A stretch of DNA of 64,000 bases from Flavobacterium nitrogenifigens (GTDB lineage: Bacteria; Bacteroidota; Bacteroidia; Flavobacteriales; Flavobacteriaceae): positions 186,001 through 250,000 of the forward strand of contig NZ_QJRI01000180.1 of assembly GCF_003254565.1 (NCBI RefSeq). Direction: 5' to 3'. Below the pieces are notes generated by a model. It was not told where the DNA came from, made no database searches, and saw only the letters and a list, made by a program, of their open reading frames with translations. Each line of letters begins with the position of its first letter. Position 1 is the first letter of the stretch. The position numbers and the translations under genes are program-made. Of the stretch, positions 53,232 to 61,990 are shown one piece after another.

Positions 53232-53891
53232 CTAAATTAAAGAATATTCAGCCGCTTTATTAGAAAGTTCCATAAGGTTTTTCACTTTCAGTTTTTTCAT
53301 TAAGTTAAAACGGTGCACTTCGGCAGTTCGTTTACTAATATCAAGCGCTTCGGCGATTTCTTTGTTTCCTTTTCCAGATAAAAGAAGGGTTAGGATTTCT
53401 TTTTCTCTTTTGGTAATCATCATTTCTTCACCTAAAGGTTGTTTTGGTTCTAATGATGTTGATGAATTAGTTAATTGGCTAATTAATATAGAAGAAATGT
53501 CACCGCTGAAATATTTTCCTCCTACAGCAACGCTATGCAATGCTTTTAAGAATTCTTCTTTGCTTGAGCCTTTTAGCAAATATCCGTCGGCTCCCGCTTT
53601 TATTGATTTCAAGACATATTCTTCCGATTCGTGCATTGAAAGCATGATGATTTTTACGTTATTTTTTTCGTTTCTAAGTTTTTCTACTACCTCGATACCT
53701 GTTAAGTTTGGCATACGAATATCTACTATAAGTAAATCTGGCTGTGTTGCTGCAACTACTTCAAGTGCATCTTCACCATCAATTGCTTCGCCTACAACCT
53801 CTATGTTTGCTTCATTTTCCAGTAAAGACTTGATTCCGTCTCTAACAAAAACATGGTCATCTGCCAGTACTACTCGAATAATATTGCTCAT
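53232..53891 (-). CDS. NarL-type response regulator
   Basis: 219 residues. Receiver domain (1-120) with D57 in LLIVDIRMP as phosphoacceptor, switch residues SMHESEE and LLKGSS, then a LuxR-type helix-turn-helix (about 150-215, ITKREKEILTLLLSGKGNKEIAEALDISKRTAEVHRFNLMKKLKVKN). With the kinase encoded at 54608-56419 on the same strand it should form a nitrate-responsive pair, although about 700 bases of repeats separate them. Probably controls part of the nitrate genes. Confidence 0.9.
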   Translation of the reverse strand: MSNIIRVVLADDHVFVRDGIKSLLENEANIEVVGEAIDGEDALEVVAATQPDLLIVDIRMPNLTGIEVVEKLRNEKNNVKIIMLSMHESEEYVLKSIKAGADGYLLKGSSKEEFLKALHSVAVGGKYFSGDISSILISQLTNSSTSLEPKQPLGEEMMITKREKEILTLLLSGKGNKEIAEALDISKRTAEVHRFNLMKKLKVKNLMELSNKAAEYSLI

Positions 53892-53919
53892 AGTTTACTT
53901 AATTTTGATTCTCGATTTT

Positions 53920-53958
53920 TACGTATATTCATCTAAAAAGAAGACGCTAATATACGTA
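53920..53958. promoter_or_regulatory. Inverted TACGTATAT arms upstream of the response regulator
   Basis: Perfect arms TACGTATAT (53920-53928) and ATATACGTA (53950-53958) separated by 21 bases. The half-sites resemble those of the palindromic regulon, but the spacing differs. Confidence 0.35.
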
Positions 53959-53971
53959 CTTTTTTTATTTA

Positions 53972-54607
53972 AAATTCCAATTTTTTGAAATTCCAAATTC
54001 CAATATTAAAAAATCATTAGAAATCCTTAGGATAAATTCGAATATTAAAATACCAAATTCCAAATTGAATATAGGATTGCTAGGCTGAGCGGAGTCGAAG
54101 CTCGTGCAAAGAAATTCCACAATCTAAATCGCCAATCTTTGTAGAGTTACTCGCGTAGGCTTCGACTCCGCTCAGCCTGACAAGCGTGCGTAAAACTTTG
54201 ATAAAGTTTGTTTTTTAATTGCCTCCAGCTTTAGCTGGATGTTTTTGTAGCTAGAAGAGAGGGCTTTAGCCAAATGCATAAGTTTGGCTAAAGCCCTTCT
54301 TGATACTTTTTTGTGACCTCCAGCTAAAGCTGGAGGCAATTCATTTTTTCACTTTTTAATTCCTTGGTAAAATTAAATTTTCTTTTGAAATCCTTTGCCC
54401 GCGAGAGGGATAGGAGGAAGCTACCGAAGTAGCCCGGATAGCCCGACAGTATTAGGAAAAGTGGGCGAATATAGATAAAGTTTGTTTGCCCACTTTTTCT
54501 AATACTGGCTCGCCATGATAATTAGATAATGAGTTAATGTGTCAATTAGATAATTCTTATGAATGTGTTAAATAATTATCTAATTTTCTAATTGGCACAT
54601 TGTCACA
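53972..54607. repeat. Island of five different repeats between regulator and kinase
   Basis: In order: AAATTCCAAATTCCAATATT direct repeats (53972-54070); inverted repeat AGGCTGAGCGGAGTCGAAGC (54082-54178); the nested CCTCCAGC element, copy 2 (54217-54341); a GC-richer element with arms CAGTATTAGGAAAAGTGGGC (54447-54466) and 54488-54507; and ATTAGATAAT-rich arms (54518-54607). No gene is seen. Confidence 0.85.
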
Positions 54608-56419
54608 TTATTTTAAGATCGGGATGTTGAACGTAATTCTCGTTCCTTCGCCTGGAATCGAGTTCATAAAAACGCGTCCGTTGATGTATTGGATTCTTTC
54701 TTTCATAAATAAAAGCCCCATTCCTGATTCGCTGTTGCGTTTTTTGTGGACTGAATTGACGTCAAAACCTTTTCCGTTGTCATCTACGATAATACTTAAA
54801 AGTGTATCGCTGTGCGAAAGCTGTACAATTATATGAGAGGATTCTGCATATTTGATAGCGTTGTTGATGGCTTCTTGCGTAAGTCTGTAAATATTGATTT
54901 CGATTAAGGAATCTAAGCGTTGATCGAAATCAGTTTTGTTGTAGAAAAGGATTTCTTTTCCCGTAAGTTTTGAAAGTTCCTGCGTTAGTTTTGATAATGA
55001 CGAAACGATTCCGTGATCGCTTAATTCTGGTGGCATTAAGTTGAAAGTTGCCGTACGAACACCTTTTATAATGTCTAACGAAAGCTTTTTTAAGTATTCT
55101 ATTTTTTGTTCTGATTTTTCTTTGTCATCCAGATTGATGCTTTCTAAACTGAATTTTAAACCAGTAAGCATTTGACCGATTCCGTCATGAATTTCTTTAG
55201 CAATTCGGTTTTGTTCGTTTTCCTGATTTTCAACAATTTTACTCGAAATAATCTTTTGTTGATTGATTTTTTCAGTGGTGTTTTCAAGGTTCAAACGTTC
55301 CACTTCGCGTTGCGCTTTTTTGCGTTCGGTGATGTTGAAACAAACGATCAAAAGTTCCAATTCGTCTTTTTTGATCATTACTGGAACCATCGATAAATCG
55401 AGCCAGATTTCTTTTTCGTCTTTATTTATAATTTTGATTTCGCCTTGCCAGCCACTGCGCTGTTTTTCGAAAATAAGACGGTCAAAATTAACCTGTTCTT
55501 TTTCGTCTTCTGTTAGTACTTCAGAGAATTTTTTGTTAGATGAAAACTTAGTGTAATTGAGAAGTTTAGCAAATTTTTCTCCAATATGGATGATCGAGCC
55601 ATCAGGTGAAATTCGGCAATACAGCAAAGTATTTTCCATCGCATAATTGAGCGATTTTAATTCTTTTACTGAGTTTTCTTTGATTTCACTTATGATTTCG
55701 GTGTCGTACGCTAGTTTCAACGCTTTCTTTTCAGAAGATAGAAGCTGGGCAATTAACCTTTCGATTTTCTTGTTTGTTGGTTTAAAAATGAAGAAGAATT
55801 CTAGAAGAAGAACCAAAAGTGTAAAACCAAAAATCCAATATTCGATTCGGCGTTGTTCGGTTACTTTTTCATGTGCTTCAAGATCGTATTGGGTTACAAT
55901 CTGATTCATTTTTGAAAGGAAAGTTCCTTCGTTTTCCAAAATAATCTGAACCAATTTTTGATTTTCAGAAACCGATTTTTTCCGTTGCAAATTCAACAAA
56001 AAAGAATCTGTAGTTTGTGCAATTTTATTGAATATCGGATTGATTTCCAGATACAATTTATTTAGCGTTTCGCTTTTTTCTTTTGGAAAAGCCAAGCTGT
56101 CACTGCCATTTTCTAATGCATTTTGATTCTTTTTCCAAAGTTCTAAAACCTCTTTTAAGTGCGAAGTTTTTTTGGCTGTAGCCGAATCAGAAACGTAATG
56201 TAAAATCAGAACTTCTTTGACAATTTTCTGGCTCAGCATTCTTTGCTTACCAGAAAAATTAATGATTTTAGAATCGCTTAATTGCTGATTCAGATTGTAT
56301 TGTACTAAAAACTGACTGACAATTATAGTTAAGGCAATAGTAAGAAGCGCAAAAAAATACAGACGACGTAAATTTTTGAAAGTGATTTTTTCTGCAGCTT
56401 CCTGATTGCTTTTCTTCAT
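54608..56419 (-). CDS. NarX-like nitrate/nitrite sensor histidine kinase
   Basis: 603 residues. Helix 1 (about 20-42) is followed by a P-box-like motif (49-66, DSKIINFSGKQRMLSQ) that matches the nitrate-binding P-box of NarX and PilJ N-terminal domains, with G57 and R60 at key places. The helical sensor domain is about 45-190, helix 2 about 193-213, PAS domain about 260-375, then the dimerisation helix with NRIAKEIHDGIGQ (phosphate-accepting His) and an ATPase domain (DDNGKGFD, SGMGLLFMKERI). It is membrane-bound and pairs with the regulator at 53232-53891. Confidence 0.9.
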   Translation of the reverse strand: MKKSNQEAAEKITFKNLRRLYFFALLTIALTIIVSQFLVQYNLNQQLSDSKIINFSGKQRMLSQKIVKEVLILHYVSDSATAKKTSHLKEVLELWKKNQNALENGSDSLAFPKEKSETLNKLYLEINPIFNKIAQTTDSFLLNLQRKKSVSENQKLVQIILENEGTFLSKMNQIVTQYDLEAHEKVTEQRRIEYWIFGFTLLVLLLEFFFIFKPTNKKIERLIAQLLSSEKKALKLAYDTEIISEIKENSVKELKSLNYAMENTLLYCRISPDGSIIHIGEKFAKLLNYTKFSSNKKFSEVLTEDEKEQVNFDRLIFEKQRSGWQGEIKIINKDEKEIWLDLSMVPVMIKKDELELLIVCFNITERKKAQREVERLNLENTTEKINQQKIISSKIVENQENEQNRIAKEIHDGIGQMLTGLKFSLESINLDDKEKSEQKIEYLKKLSLDIIKGVRTATFNLMPPELSDHGIVSSLSKLTQELSKLTGKEILFYNKTDFDQRLDSLIEINIYRLTQEAINNAIKYAESSHIIVQLSHSDTLLSIIVDDNGKGFDVNSVHKKRNSESGMGLLFMKERIQYINGRVFMNSIPGEGTRITFNIPILK

Positions 56420-56425
56420 ATCTTT

Positions 56426-57010
56426 TTACAATCCTAAAGAAGCTTTTATTAAGTTTAAGTTTTCTTCAGAATAATTGATTTTTAAAGCTTCCTGATGTCC
56501 TTTGTCCGACATTTTATCCCAGGTTTTCTTGATGATGTTTTTTAGCTTTTCTTCGTCATGTTTGTGAACGAAAGGTTCTAAGTAATAATCTAAGAATACC
56601 AAACAAATTACGTCTTCCAATAATTGCGTTTCGGCATCTTTTTTAAGTAATTTTTTTTCGATTAAAAAAGAAACGCGATCGATAAAAGTTTGATCATATC
56701 CTGCTTTTTCTAAAATTCCCGCAGTAGTTTTTGCGTGAAACTTTTTCAATTCTTCTCTCCATTTTAAATAACCAACGCGATCCATTGGATATGATTCACG
56801 AGCGACTTTCCATCTACAGATGTGTTGTGCTTTTGAAGCAATTTGAACTTCTTCGGATGCGTTCGGTTCAAATTCCATCAGTTTTTTATACATCCTGTCC
56901 GAATACAATAATTCTTTCGGATACTCTTTGTTTTGGTCTAATTCGATGTTTGGGTCTTGTGCGTTTTCAGCATCAATCCATTCGCTTGCTTTTTGAAAAG
57001 GTGTAGTCAT
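56426..57010 (-). CDS. DUF4202 family protein
   Basis: 194 residues, soluble, mostly helical. Conserved features are ASEWIDAENAQDPN at the start, QHICRWKVARESYPMDRVGYLKWR mid-protein (His/Cys/Arg) and EDVICLVFLDYYLEPF late. DUF4202 is of unknown function and is found next to nitrite or sulfite reductase genes; here it starts 146 bases downstream of nirD, and the kinase start follows 6 bases after it. A role in nitrogen metabolism is inferred from place only. Confidence 0.8.
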   Translation of the reverse strand: MTTPFQKASEWIDAENAQDPNIELDQNKEYPKELLYSDRMYKKLMEFEPNASEEVQIASKAQHICRWKVARESYPMDRVGYLKWREELKKFHAKTTAGILEKAGYDQTFIDRVSFLIEKKLLKKDAETQLLEDVICLVFLDYYLEPFVHKHDEEKLKNIIKKTWDKMSDKGHQEALKINYSEENLNLIKASLGL

Positions 57011-57048
57011 TTTTTGGTTTGATAATAGAATTTCAAAGATACGGAATT

Positions 57049-57150
57049 AAGTAGAAAAGTCGAAAGTCAAAAGTCGAAAGTCAAAAGTGAGATGAAAGAA
57101 GCAAGAGGATAAAAGTTTTTCAAATCTTGCCTCTTGCTTCTTGGCTCTCT
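57049..57150. repeat. Short tandem and inverted repeats after nirD
   Basis: AAAGTCGAAAGTC units are repeated three to four times, followed by inverted arms GAAGCAAGAGG / CCTCTTGCTTC (about 57097-57142). Confidence 0.7.
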
Positions 57151-57156
57151 AAAAGT

Positions 57157-57534
57157 CTAATCTACAAATCCAACAAATACTTCATTTTCAACAATCTTAA
57201 CAGGATACGTTGCAATGCTGTATTCTTCGCCGTTTAAATTTGAACCATCAACAAGTGAAAATGTTTTTTTATGCATCGGGCAGGCGATTTTCGGAATATC
57301 ATCTGCAGATCCTGTCATTCCTCTTGAAAGTACCATTTCCATTTTATGTGGGCAAGCGTTTTGGCAAGCGTACCATTCGTTGCGACGCGTGAAATTGAAA
57401 ATCGCAATTTGTTTGTTTTTGTATTTAATGCAGCCTCCTCGGTTGGTTGGGAAATCTTCAACTTTACCTGCTTTGAACCAAATTGTTGCATCGCTCGCGT
57501 GAACTGTTTCGTATTGATTTAAGATTTCTTCCAT
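57157..57534 (-). CDS. nirD: Nitrite reductase small subunit with complete Rieske site
   Basis: 125 residues. Rieske-type fold with CPHK (C-x-H) and CPMHKKTF (C-x2-H), so all four 2Fe-2S ligands are present, unlike enterobacterial NirD, which lacks them. It should pass electrons within NirBD. It is separated from nirB by 269 bases of repeats, although both lie on the same strand. Confidence 0.92.
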   Translation of the reverse strand: MEEILNQYETVHASDATIWFKAGKVEDFPTNRGGCIKYKNKQIAIFNFTRRNEWYACQNACPHKMEMVLSRGMTGSADDIPKIACPMHKKTFSLVDGSNLNGEEYSIATYPVKIVENEVFVGFVD

Positions 57535-57803
57535 TTTGATTGAGTTTTTGGTTCCTGTTTCTTAGCCCTCTTTTTACAATCAAGAGAGATTTGATGGCGC
57601 AGTAAAAAAGAGGGTAAGAAGGACAGCAAACGTTTAATGTTTTTTTTTTTTTTTTTTCGGAGCTTTATAGTTTTAATCACATAGAGACATAGACTTAATA
57701 GTTTGAAAAAAGAATTGTCAAAAGAAATTATTCCTGTTATGGAGAAACATTGCTTTTTGTTAAGGTGCAAAATCTATGTCTCTATGTGTTTACTTTTAAA
57801 TAT
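57535..57803. repeat. Repeat-filled nirB-nirD gap with 18-base T run
   Basis: Contains an inverted repeat with arms CTTAGCCCTCTTTTTAC (57561-57577) and GTAAAAAAGAGGGTAAG (57602-57618), a run of 18 T (57640-57657) and the CACATAGA-family element, copy 2 (57678-57790). No gene is seen. Confidence 0.85.
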
Positions 57804-60317
57804 TTATGACCAAGCTTTTGGCATTTTTTGATCTCTTAGTGGTACGAAAACAGCGTTGTCGTCTTTTTCGTCTGAGTTTATAAAGTGATTGAAACGTTTC
57901 AATAATCTTGGTTTTTCTAGCACTTGTTTCCATTCGCATTCGAAAGTGTTTACTAAAGTCTGCATTTCAGCTTCAAGCGTTTCGCAGATTCCTAAACTAT
58001 CTTCGATAATTACTTGTTTCAAATATTCTAAACCTCCATCTAGTTTTTCCAACCAAGTTGAAGTTCTAATTAGCGGACCAGCGGTGCGGATGTAATACAT
58101 TAAGAAACGATCCATGTATTTGATCACAGTTTCTTTGTCTATTTTTTCAGCTAATAAAACGGCGTGTTTTGGATTCGCTCCACCATTTCCGCAGATGTAT
58201 AAATTCCATCCGCCTTCAACAGCAATTAATCCGAAATCTTTTCCGCGAGCTTCGGCACATTCGCGAATGCAGGCTGAAACACCACCTTTTAGTTTATGCG
58301 GAGAACGAATTCCTTTATATCTGTTTTCTAGTTCAATCGCAAATCCGGCGCTGTCGTCCATTCCGTAACGACACCAAGCATTTCCGACACAGCTTTTTAC
58401 GGCACGAAGTGATTTTCCGTAAGCGTGTCCACTTTCAAAACCATTATCAATTAAAATTTTCCAGATTTTTGGCAAATCGCTTAAATGAGCTCCGAATAAA
58501 TCGACTCTTTGTGCTCCCGTAATTTTCGTGTACAAATCGAATTGTTTTGCCACTTCGCCAATTACGATTAATTTCTCGGCAGTAATTTCTCCTCCAGCAA
58601 CTCTTGGAACAACGGAATAAGTTCCGTTTCGTTGAATGTTTGCTAAAAATCTGTCGTTTGTATCTTGAGTTGTTACATGCTTGTTTGCAGTATCATTGTA
58701 GATACTTGAGAAAATAGAAGCTACAACTGGTTTGCAAACTTCGCATCCGTCTCCTTTTCCGTGATGATCTAAAACATCGTAGAAATTCTCGTATTTGTTG
58801 ATTTTTACCAAATCAAATAATTCTTGACGTGTATAACTGAAATGTTCGCAGATCACTTCTTTTACTTCTTTTCCTAAAGATTTCTGTGTTGCTTTTACCA
58901 AATCAGAAACCATTGGTTTACAGCCTCCACAGCCTGAAGTTGCTTTAGTCGCTTTAACGACATCTGAAAGTGAAGAACAGCTTTCGTCTAAAATTTTACA
59001 GCAGATAGCGCCTTTTGTAACATTTTCGCAAGAACAAATTACGGCGGTGTCTGGCAAATCCATTACGCTTCCTAAAGAAGAACCTTCAGAACCGTCACGA
59101 GAACCTAAAATCAAATCTTCTGGGTTTTTAGGCAATGCCATTTCGTTGATGTAAATCTGAAAAAGCGAACCGTAATCGCTAGAATCTCCAACTAAAATTC
59201 CTCCCAGAAGCTTTTTAGAATCCTTAGTAACGTTGATTCTTTTGTAAACGCCACTTAATTTATTTTCATAAATAATAGCTGTGACATCATTATTTTCGAT
59301 AAAAGGATCACCAAAACTCGCAACTTCAACACCAATTAATTTCAATTGTGTTGACATATCGATGGTTTCTCTCATGGTTTTATCACCATTTAAGATTTGT
59401 TCAGCAGCTACATCGGCCATTTCGTAACCTGGAGCGACAAGTCCGTAAATGTTATGGTTGTAAAGAGCTGCTTCGCCAATTGCAAAAATAGAAGGATCTG
59501 ATGTTCGCATTTGATTGTTTACCACAATTCCGCCTCGTACACCAACTTCAAGTCCCGAAACTCTTGCCAGTTCGTCGCGAGGTTTAATTCCAGCAGATAT
59601 AACCAACATGTCTACTTTTAACAATTCGTCGTTTGCAAACATCATTCCTGTTATACTTTCCTTTCCGTCAATATATTGTGTTGCTTTGTTAAGATGAATT
59701 CCGATATTTAATTCTTCTATTTTTGATTGAAGCATATCACTCGCGCCTTGATCTAATTGTCTCGGCATCAAGCGTGGAGCAAATTCCACCACATGAGGAT
59801 TTAAGCCTAAATCTCTAACGGCTTTTGCCGCTTCAAGACCTAATAAACCGCCACCCAAAACAGCAGCTTCAGTAGCGCCTTTTATTTTTATTTTTTTGGC
59901 GTAAGCCATAATCGCGTCTAAGTCTTCGATAGTTCTATAAACAAAAACACCTTCTTTTTCTACGCCTTCAATTGGTGGCACAAATGCCGAAGAACCTGTA
60001 GCTAAAACTAAGTAGTCGTACGTATGTGTTTTGCCTAAGTGTGTATGAATAGTTTTTACATCACGATTAATATCTGTAATTAACTCCGATGTATTTAGAA
60101 TAATATTGTTTTCTGTGTACCAATTGGTCGTTGATAGTGATAAATCATCTGCTGTCTTTCCTCCAAAGTACTCGCTTAAGTGAACGCGATCGTAGGCGCG
60201 TCTTGGTTCTTCTCCAAATACTGTGATTTGATACTTTTCTTGTCCTGATTTTGCAACAAACTTTTCGCAAAATTTATAACCAACCATGCCGTTTCCAACT
60301 ACTATTACTCTAATCAT
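57804..60317 (-). CDS. nirB: NAD(P)H-dependent nitrite reductase large subunit
   Basis: 837 residues. Reduces nitrite to ammonium with six electrons. FAD/NAD domains (VIVVGNGMVGYKFC at the start; AAVLGGGLLGLEAAKAV about 155), two BFD 2Fe-2S domains (CSCENVTKGAICC...GCGGCK; CEVCKP), then the sirohaem/4Fe-4S core with SCVGNAWCRYG and CIRECAEARGKDFG supplying the four Cys. Cytoplasmic. Sirohaem starts from the cobA product at 35987-36775. The promoter region bears the shared palindrome. Confidence 0.97.
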   Translation of the reverse strand: MIRVIVVGNGMVGYKFCEKFVAKSGQEKYQITVFGEEPRRAYDRVHLSEYFGGKTADDLSLSTTNWYTENNIILNTSELITDINRDVKTIHTHLGKTHTYDYLVLATGSSAFVPPIEGVEKEGVFVYRTIEDLDAIMAYAKKIKIKGATEAAVLGGGLLGLEAAKAVRDLGLNPHVVEFAPRLMPRQLDQGASDMLQSKIEELNIGIHLNKATQYIDGKESITGMMFANDELLKVDMLVISAGIKPRDELARVSGLEVGVRGGIVVNNQMRTSDPSIFAIGEAALYNHNIYGLVAPGYEMADVAAEQILNGDKTMRETIDMSTQLKLIGVEVASFGDPFIENNDVTAIIYENKLSGVYKRINVTKDSKKLLGGILVGDSSDYGSLFQIYINEMALPKNPEDLILGSRDGSEGSSLGSVMDLPDTAVICSCENVTKGAICCKILDESCSSLSDVVKATKATSGCGGCKPMVSDLVKATQKSLGKEVKEVICEHFSYTRQELFDLVKINKYENFYDVLDHHGKGDGCEVCKPVVASIFSSIYNDTANKHVTTQDTNDRFLANIQRNGTYSVVPRVAGGEITAEKLIVIGEVAKQFDLYTKITGAQRVDLFGAHLSDLPKIWKILIDNGFESGHAYGKSLRAVKSCVGNAWCRYGMDDSAGFAIELENRYKGIRSPHKLKGGVSACIRECAEARGKDFGLIAVEGGWNLYICGNGGANPKHAVLLAEKIDKETVIKYMDRFLMYYIRTAGPLIRTSTWLEKLDGGLEYLKQVIIEDSLGICETLEAEMQTLVNTFECEWKQVLEKPRLLKRFNHFINSDEKDDNAVFVPLRDQKMPKAWS

Positions 60318-60343
60318 GATTTCTTTAATTAAGTATTACTACG

Positions 60344-60378
60344 CAAATATAAGTATTAATACTTATAAAAATACGTAT
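60344..60378. promoter_or_regulatory. nirB promoter and palindromic operator
   Basis: Palindrome TAAGTATTAATACTTA (60350-60365) merges on the minus strand into a -7 box TATATTTG (60351-60344), with an extra TACGTA half-site at 60372-60377. Geometry is the same as at moeA and nasA. The rest of the 271-base gap up to 60588 shows no gene; the plus-strand promoter of the META gene must lie there, but none was clear. Confidence 0.6.
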
Positions 60379-60588
60379 TGTATTTATTTTTTTAAGTAAG
60401 CATAAGATTTTATTTCTACGTATTTTGCTATAATCTTTTACGTAGTGCGGGTTTTGAATGATTTTGAAGTGACTTAGTTTTTTTAAATTTGAAAGGATTC
60501 TAAATAAGCGTTTCAAAAAAATATCGTAAATTCATAAGAATTTTATAGGTGTTTTTACGAAGAAGAATATTTTTTAAACTTAAATCTC

Positions 60589-61362
60589 ATGAAAAAAATA
60601 CTTGCAATACTGGTTTTATCATTTTTAATGATAAGTTGTAAAACAACTGCAAACAAAGAATCTGGCACGACATCTTCAGTAAGTTCTACAGAGGAAGATT
60701 TAAAATATTACTTTAAAGGAACAGGAAACGAACCGTTCTGGGGAATTAAAATAGGAAATGAGGAAATCGTTTTTACGTCGTTAATACCTGGGAAAGAAAA
60801 AATTATTTTTCCTGCCGTTGACGCGATTCGTGCAATGGATGCTAATGTGAAAATGTATAAAGTAAGTAATGAATTGGCTTCATCTACGATTACAATTCAG
60901 CAGTTGGATTGCCAAGATTCTATGTCTGGTGCTATTTCGCCTTACAGCGTAAAAGTCGAAATTAGAAATAACTCGGAATTAGAAACGAAAAAGCTAAGTG
61001 GCTGTGGAAAATATATCACCGATTATCGTTTGCATGATATTTGGGTTTTGGAAGAATTAAATGGCTATAAGGTTTTTGCAGCAGATTTTCAAAAGGAGTT
61101 TCCAAGAATAGAAATTAATGCGGCCGAAAATCGATTTTCTGGTTTTGGTGGCTGTAATTCAATAACAGGACAAATCTTTTTTGAGAAAGATCTTTTGCGT
61201 TTTACCAAAGTGATTTCAACTTTAATGGCCTGTGCTCCTGGAAACAAAGAAGGCGATTTTTTGAAAGCATTGCAAAGCACCACTACATATTCTATTGGAA
61301 ACAATCAGCTGATTTTGTCTAATCCTTCTGGGAAATTGGCTGTTTTTAAGAAAGTAGATTAG
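60589..61362 (+). CDS. META-domain lipoprotein with additional N-terminal domain
   Basis: 257 residues. Lipoprotein signal, lipobox Cys at about 17 (FLMISCKTT). The middle domain (about 40-140, YYFKGTGNEPFWGIKIGNEEIVF) is of the membrane-lipoprotein type often linked to META proteins; the META/HslJ-like domain (about 150-257) has FSGFGGCNSITGQ and MACAPGNKEGDFLKAL. HslJ-like proteins are envelope stress-related, but the precise role is not known. Followed 104 bases later by a related gene. Confidence 0.88.
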   Translation: MKKILAILVLSFLMISCKTTANKESGTTSSVSSTEEDLKYYFKGTGNEPFWGIKIGNEEIVFTSLIPGKEKIIFPAVDAIRAMDANVKMYKVSNELASSTITIQQLDCQDSMSGAISPYSVKVEIRNNSELETKKLSGCGKYITDYRLHDIWVLEELNGYKVFAADFQKEFPRIEINAAENRFSGFGGCNSITGQIFFEKDLLRFTKVISTLMACAPGNKEGDFLKALQSTTTYSIGNNQLILSNPSGKLAVFKKVD

Positions 61363-61466
61363 AGCTTTAAAATGTCGTATTGTATTAAAAAAAAAGCTTG
61401 TTAGGATCTTTGTTACTATAGCACAAGAATACTTTTGTAAAATAAAACTTATAATATTTATTTTGC

Positions 61467-61898
61467 ATGAAAAGGATTTTAATGCTATTCATTACTGTGT
61501 CATTAGTTTGCAGTTGTAAAACTGCTAAAGAAACGAAGTCAACAGTTAATGTTAATGAAAACCCAGTTGAGAAGAAGCTTCAGCAAACTTGGATTTTAGA
61601 GAATTTAAACGGAAAAGTCATTACTGACAAAGATTTTTCAAGTTTTCCAAAAATCGTACTTGCACAAACGTCATTTTCTGGTTCGACTGGATGCAATGCT
61701 ATAAAAGGCAATTTACTTTCAAAAGGTGATGGAAAAATTCAATTTTTAAATTTTACATCTGAAACTAAAAAGTGTAATGAGAAAAAAGAAGCTGAGTTTG
61801 CACAATTGTTAAAAACAACTTCAGGTTATTCTATTAAGGATAATAAACTTTTTCTCTCAAACCAATTTGGACTTACAATGTCTTTTAAAAAAGGTTAA
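61467..61898 (+). CDS. Small META-domain lipoprotein
   Basis: 143 residues. Lipobox Cys at about 17 (SLVCSCKTA). A single META domain: WILENLNGKVITDKDF, FSGSTGCNAIKGNLL, KKCNEKKEAEFAQLLKTTSGYSI. It is shorter than its upstream relative and probably arose by duplication. Ends at a strong terminator. Confidence 0.88.
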   Translation: MKRILMLFITVSLVCSCKTAKETKSTVNVNENPVEKKLQQTWILENLNGKVITDKDFSSFPKIVLAQTSFSGSTGCNAIKGNLLSKGDGKIQFLNFTSETKKCNEKKEAEFAQLLKTTSGYSIKDNKLFLSNQFGLTMSFKKG

Positions 61899-61902
61899 TT
61901 CA

Positions 61903-61940
61903 TACAAAAAGGCTCCGATTGATTTCGAAGCCTTTTTTTA
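61903..61940 (+). terminator. Intrinsic terminator after the META genes
   Basis: Stem AAAAAGGCTCCGA / TCGAAGCCTTTTT with T7 tail. A fragment of the GAGGAACGAAG repeat follows (61951-61976). Confidence 0.85.
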
Positions 61941-61990
61941 TGTTTTTGTTTGTGATTCCTCGTTCCTCGGATTGACAAAATTGCGCTGAT

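Noticed and set aside
53362..53988. 208-residue open frame opposite the response regulator
   Set aside because: Antisense to a conserved receiver/HTH gene; Ser-rich composition is typical of such shadows.
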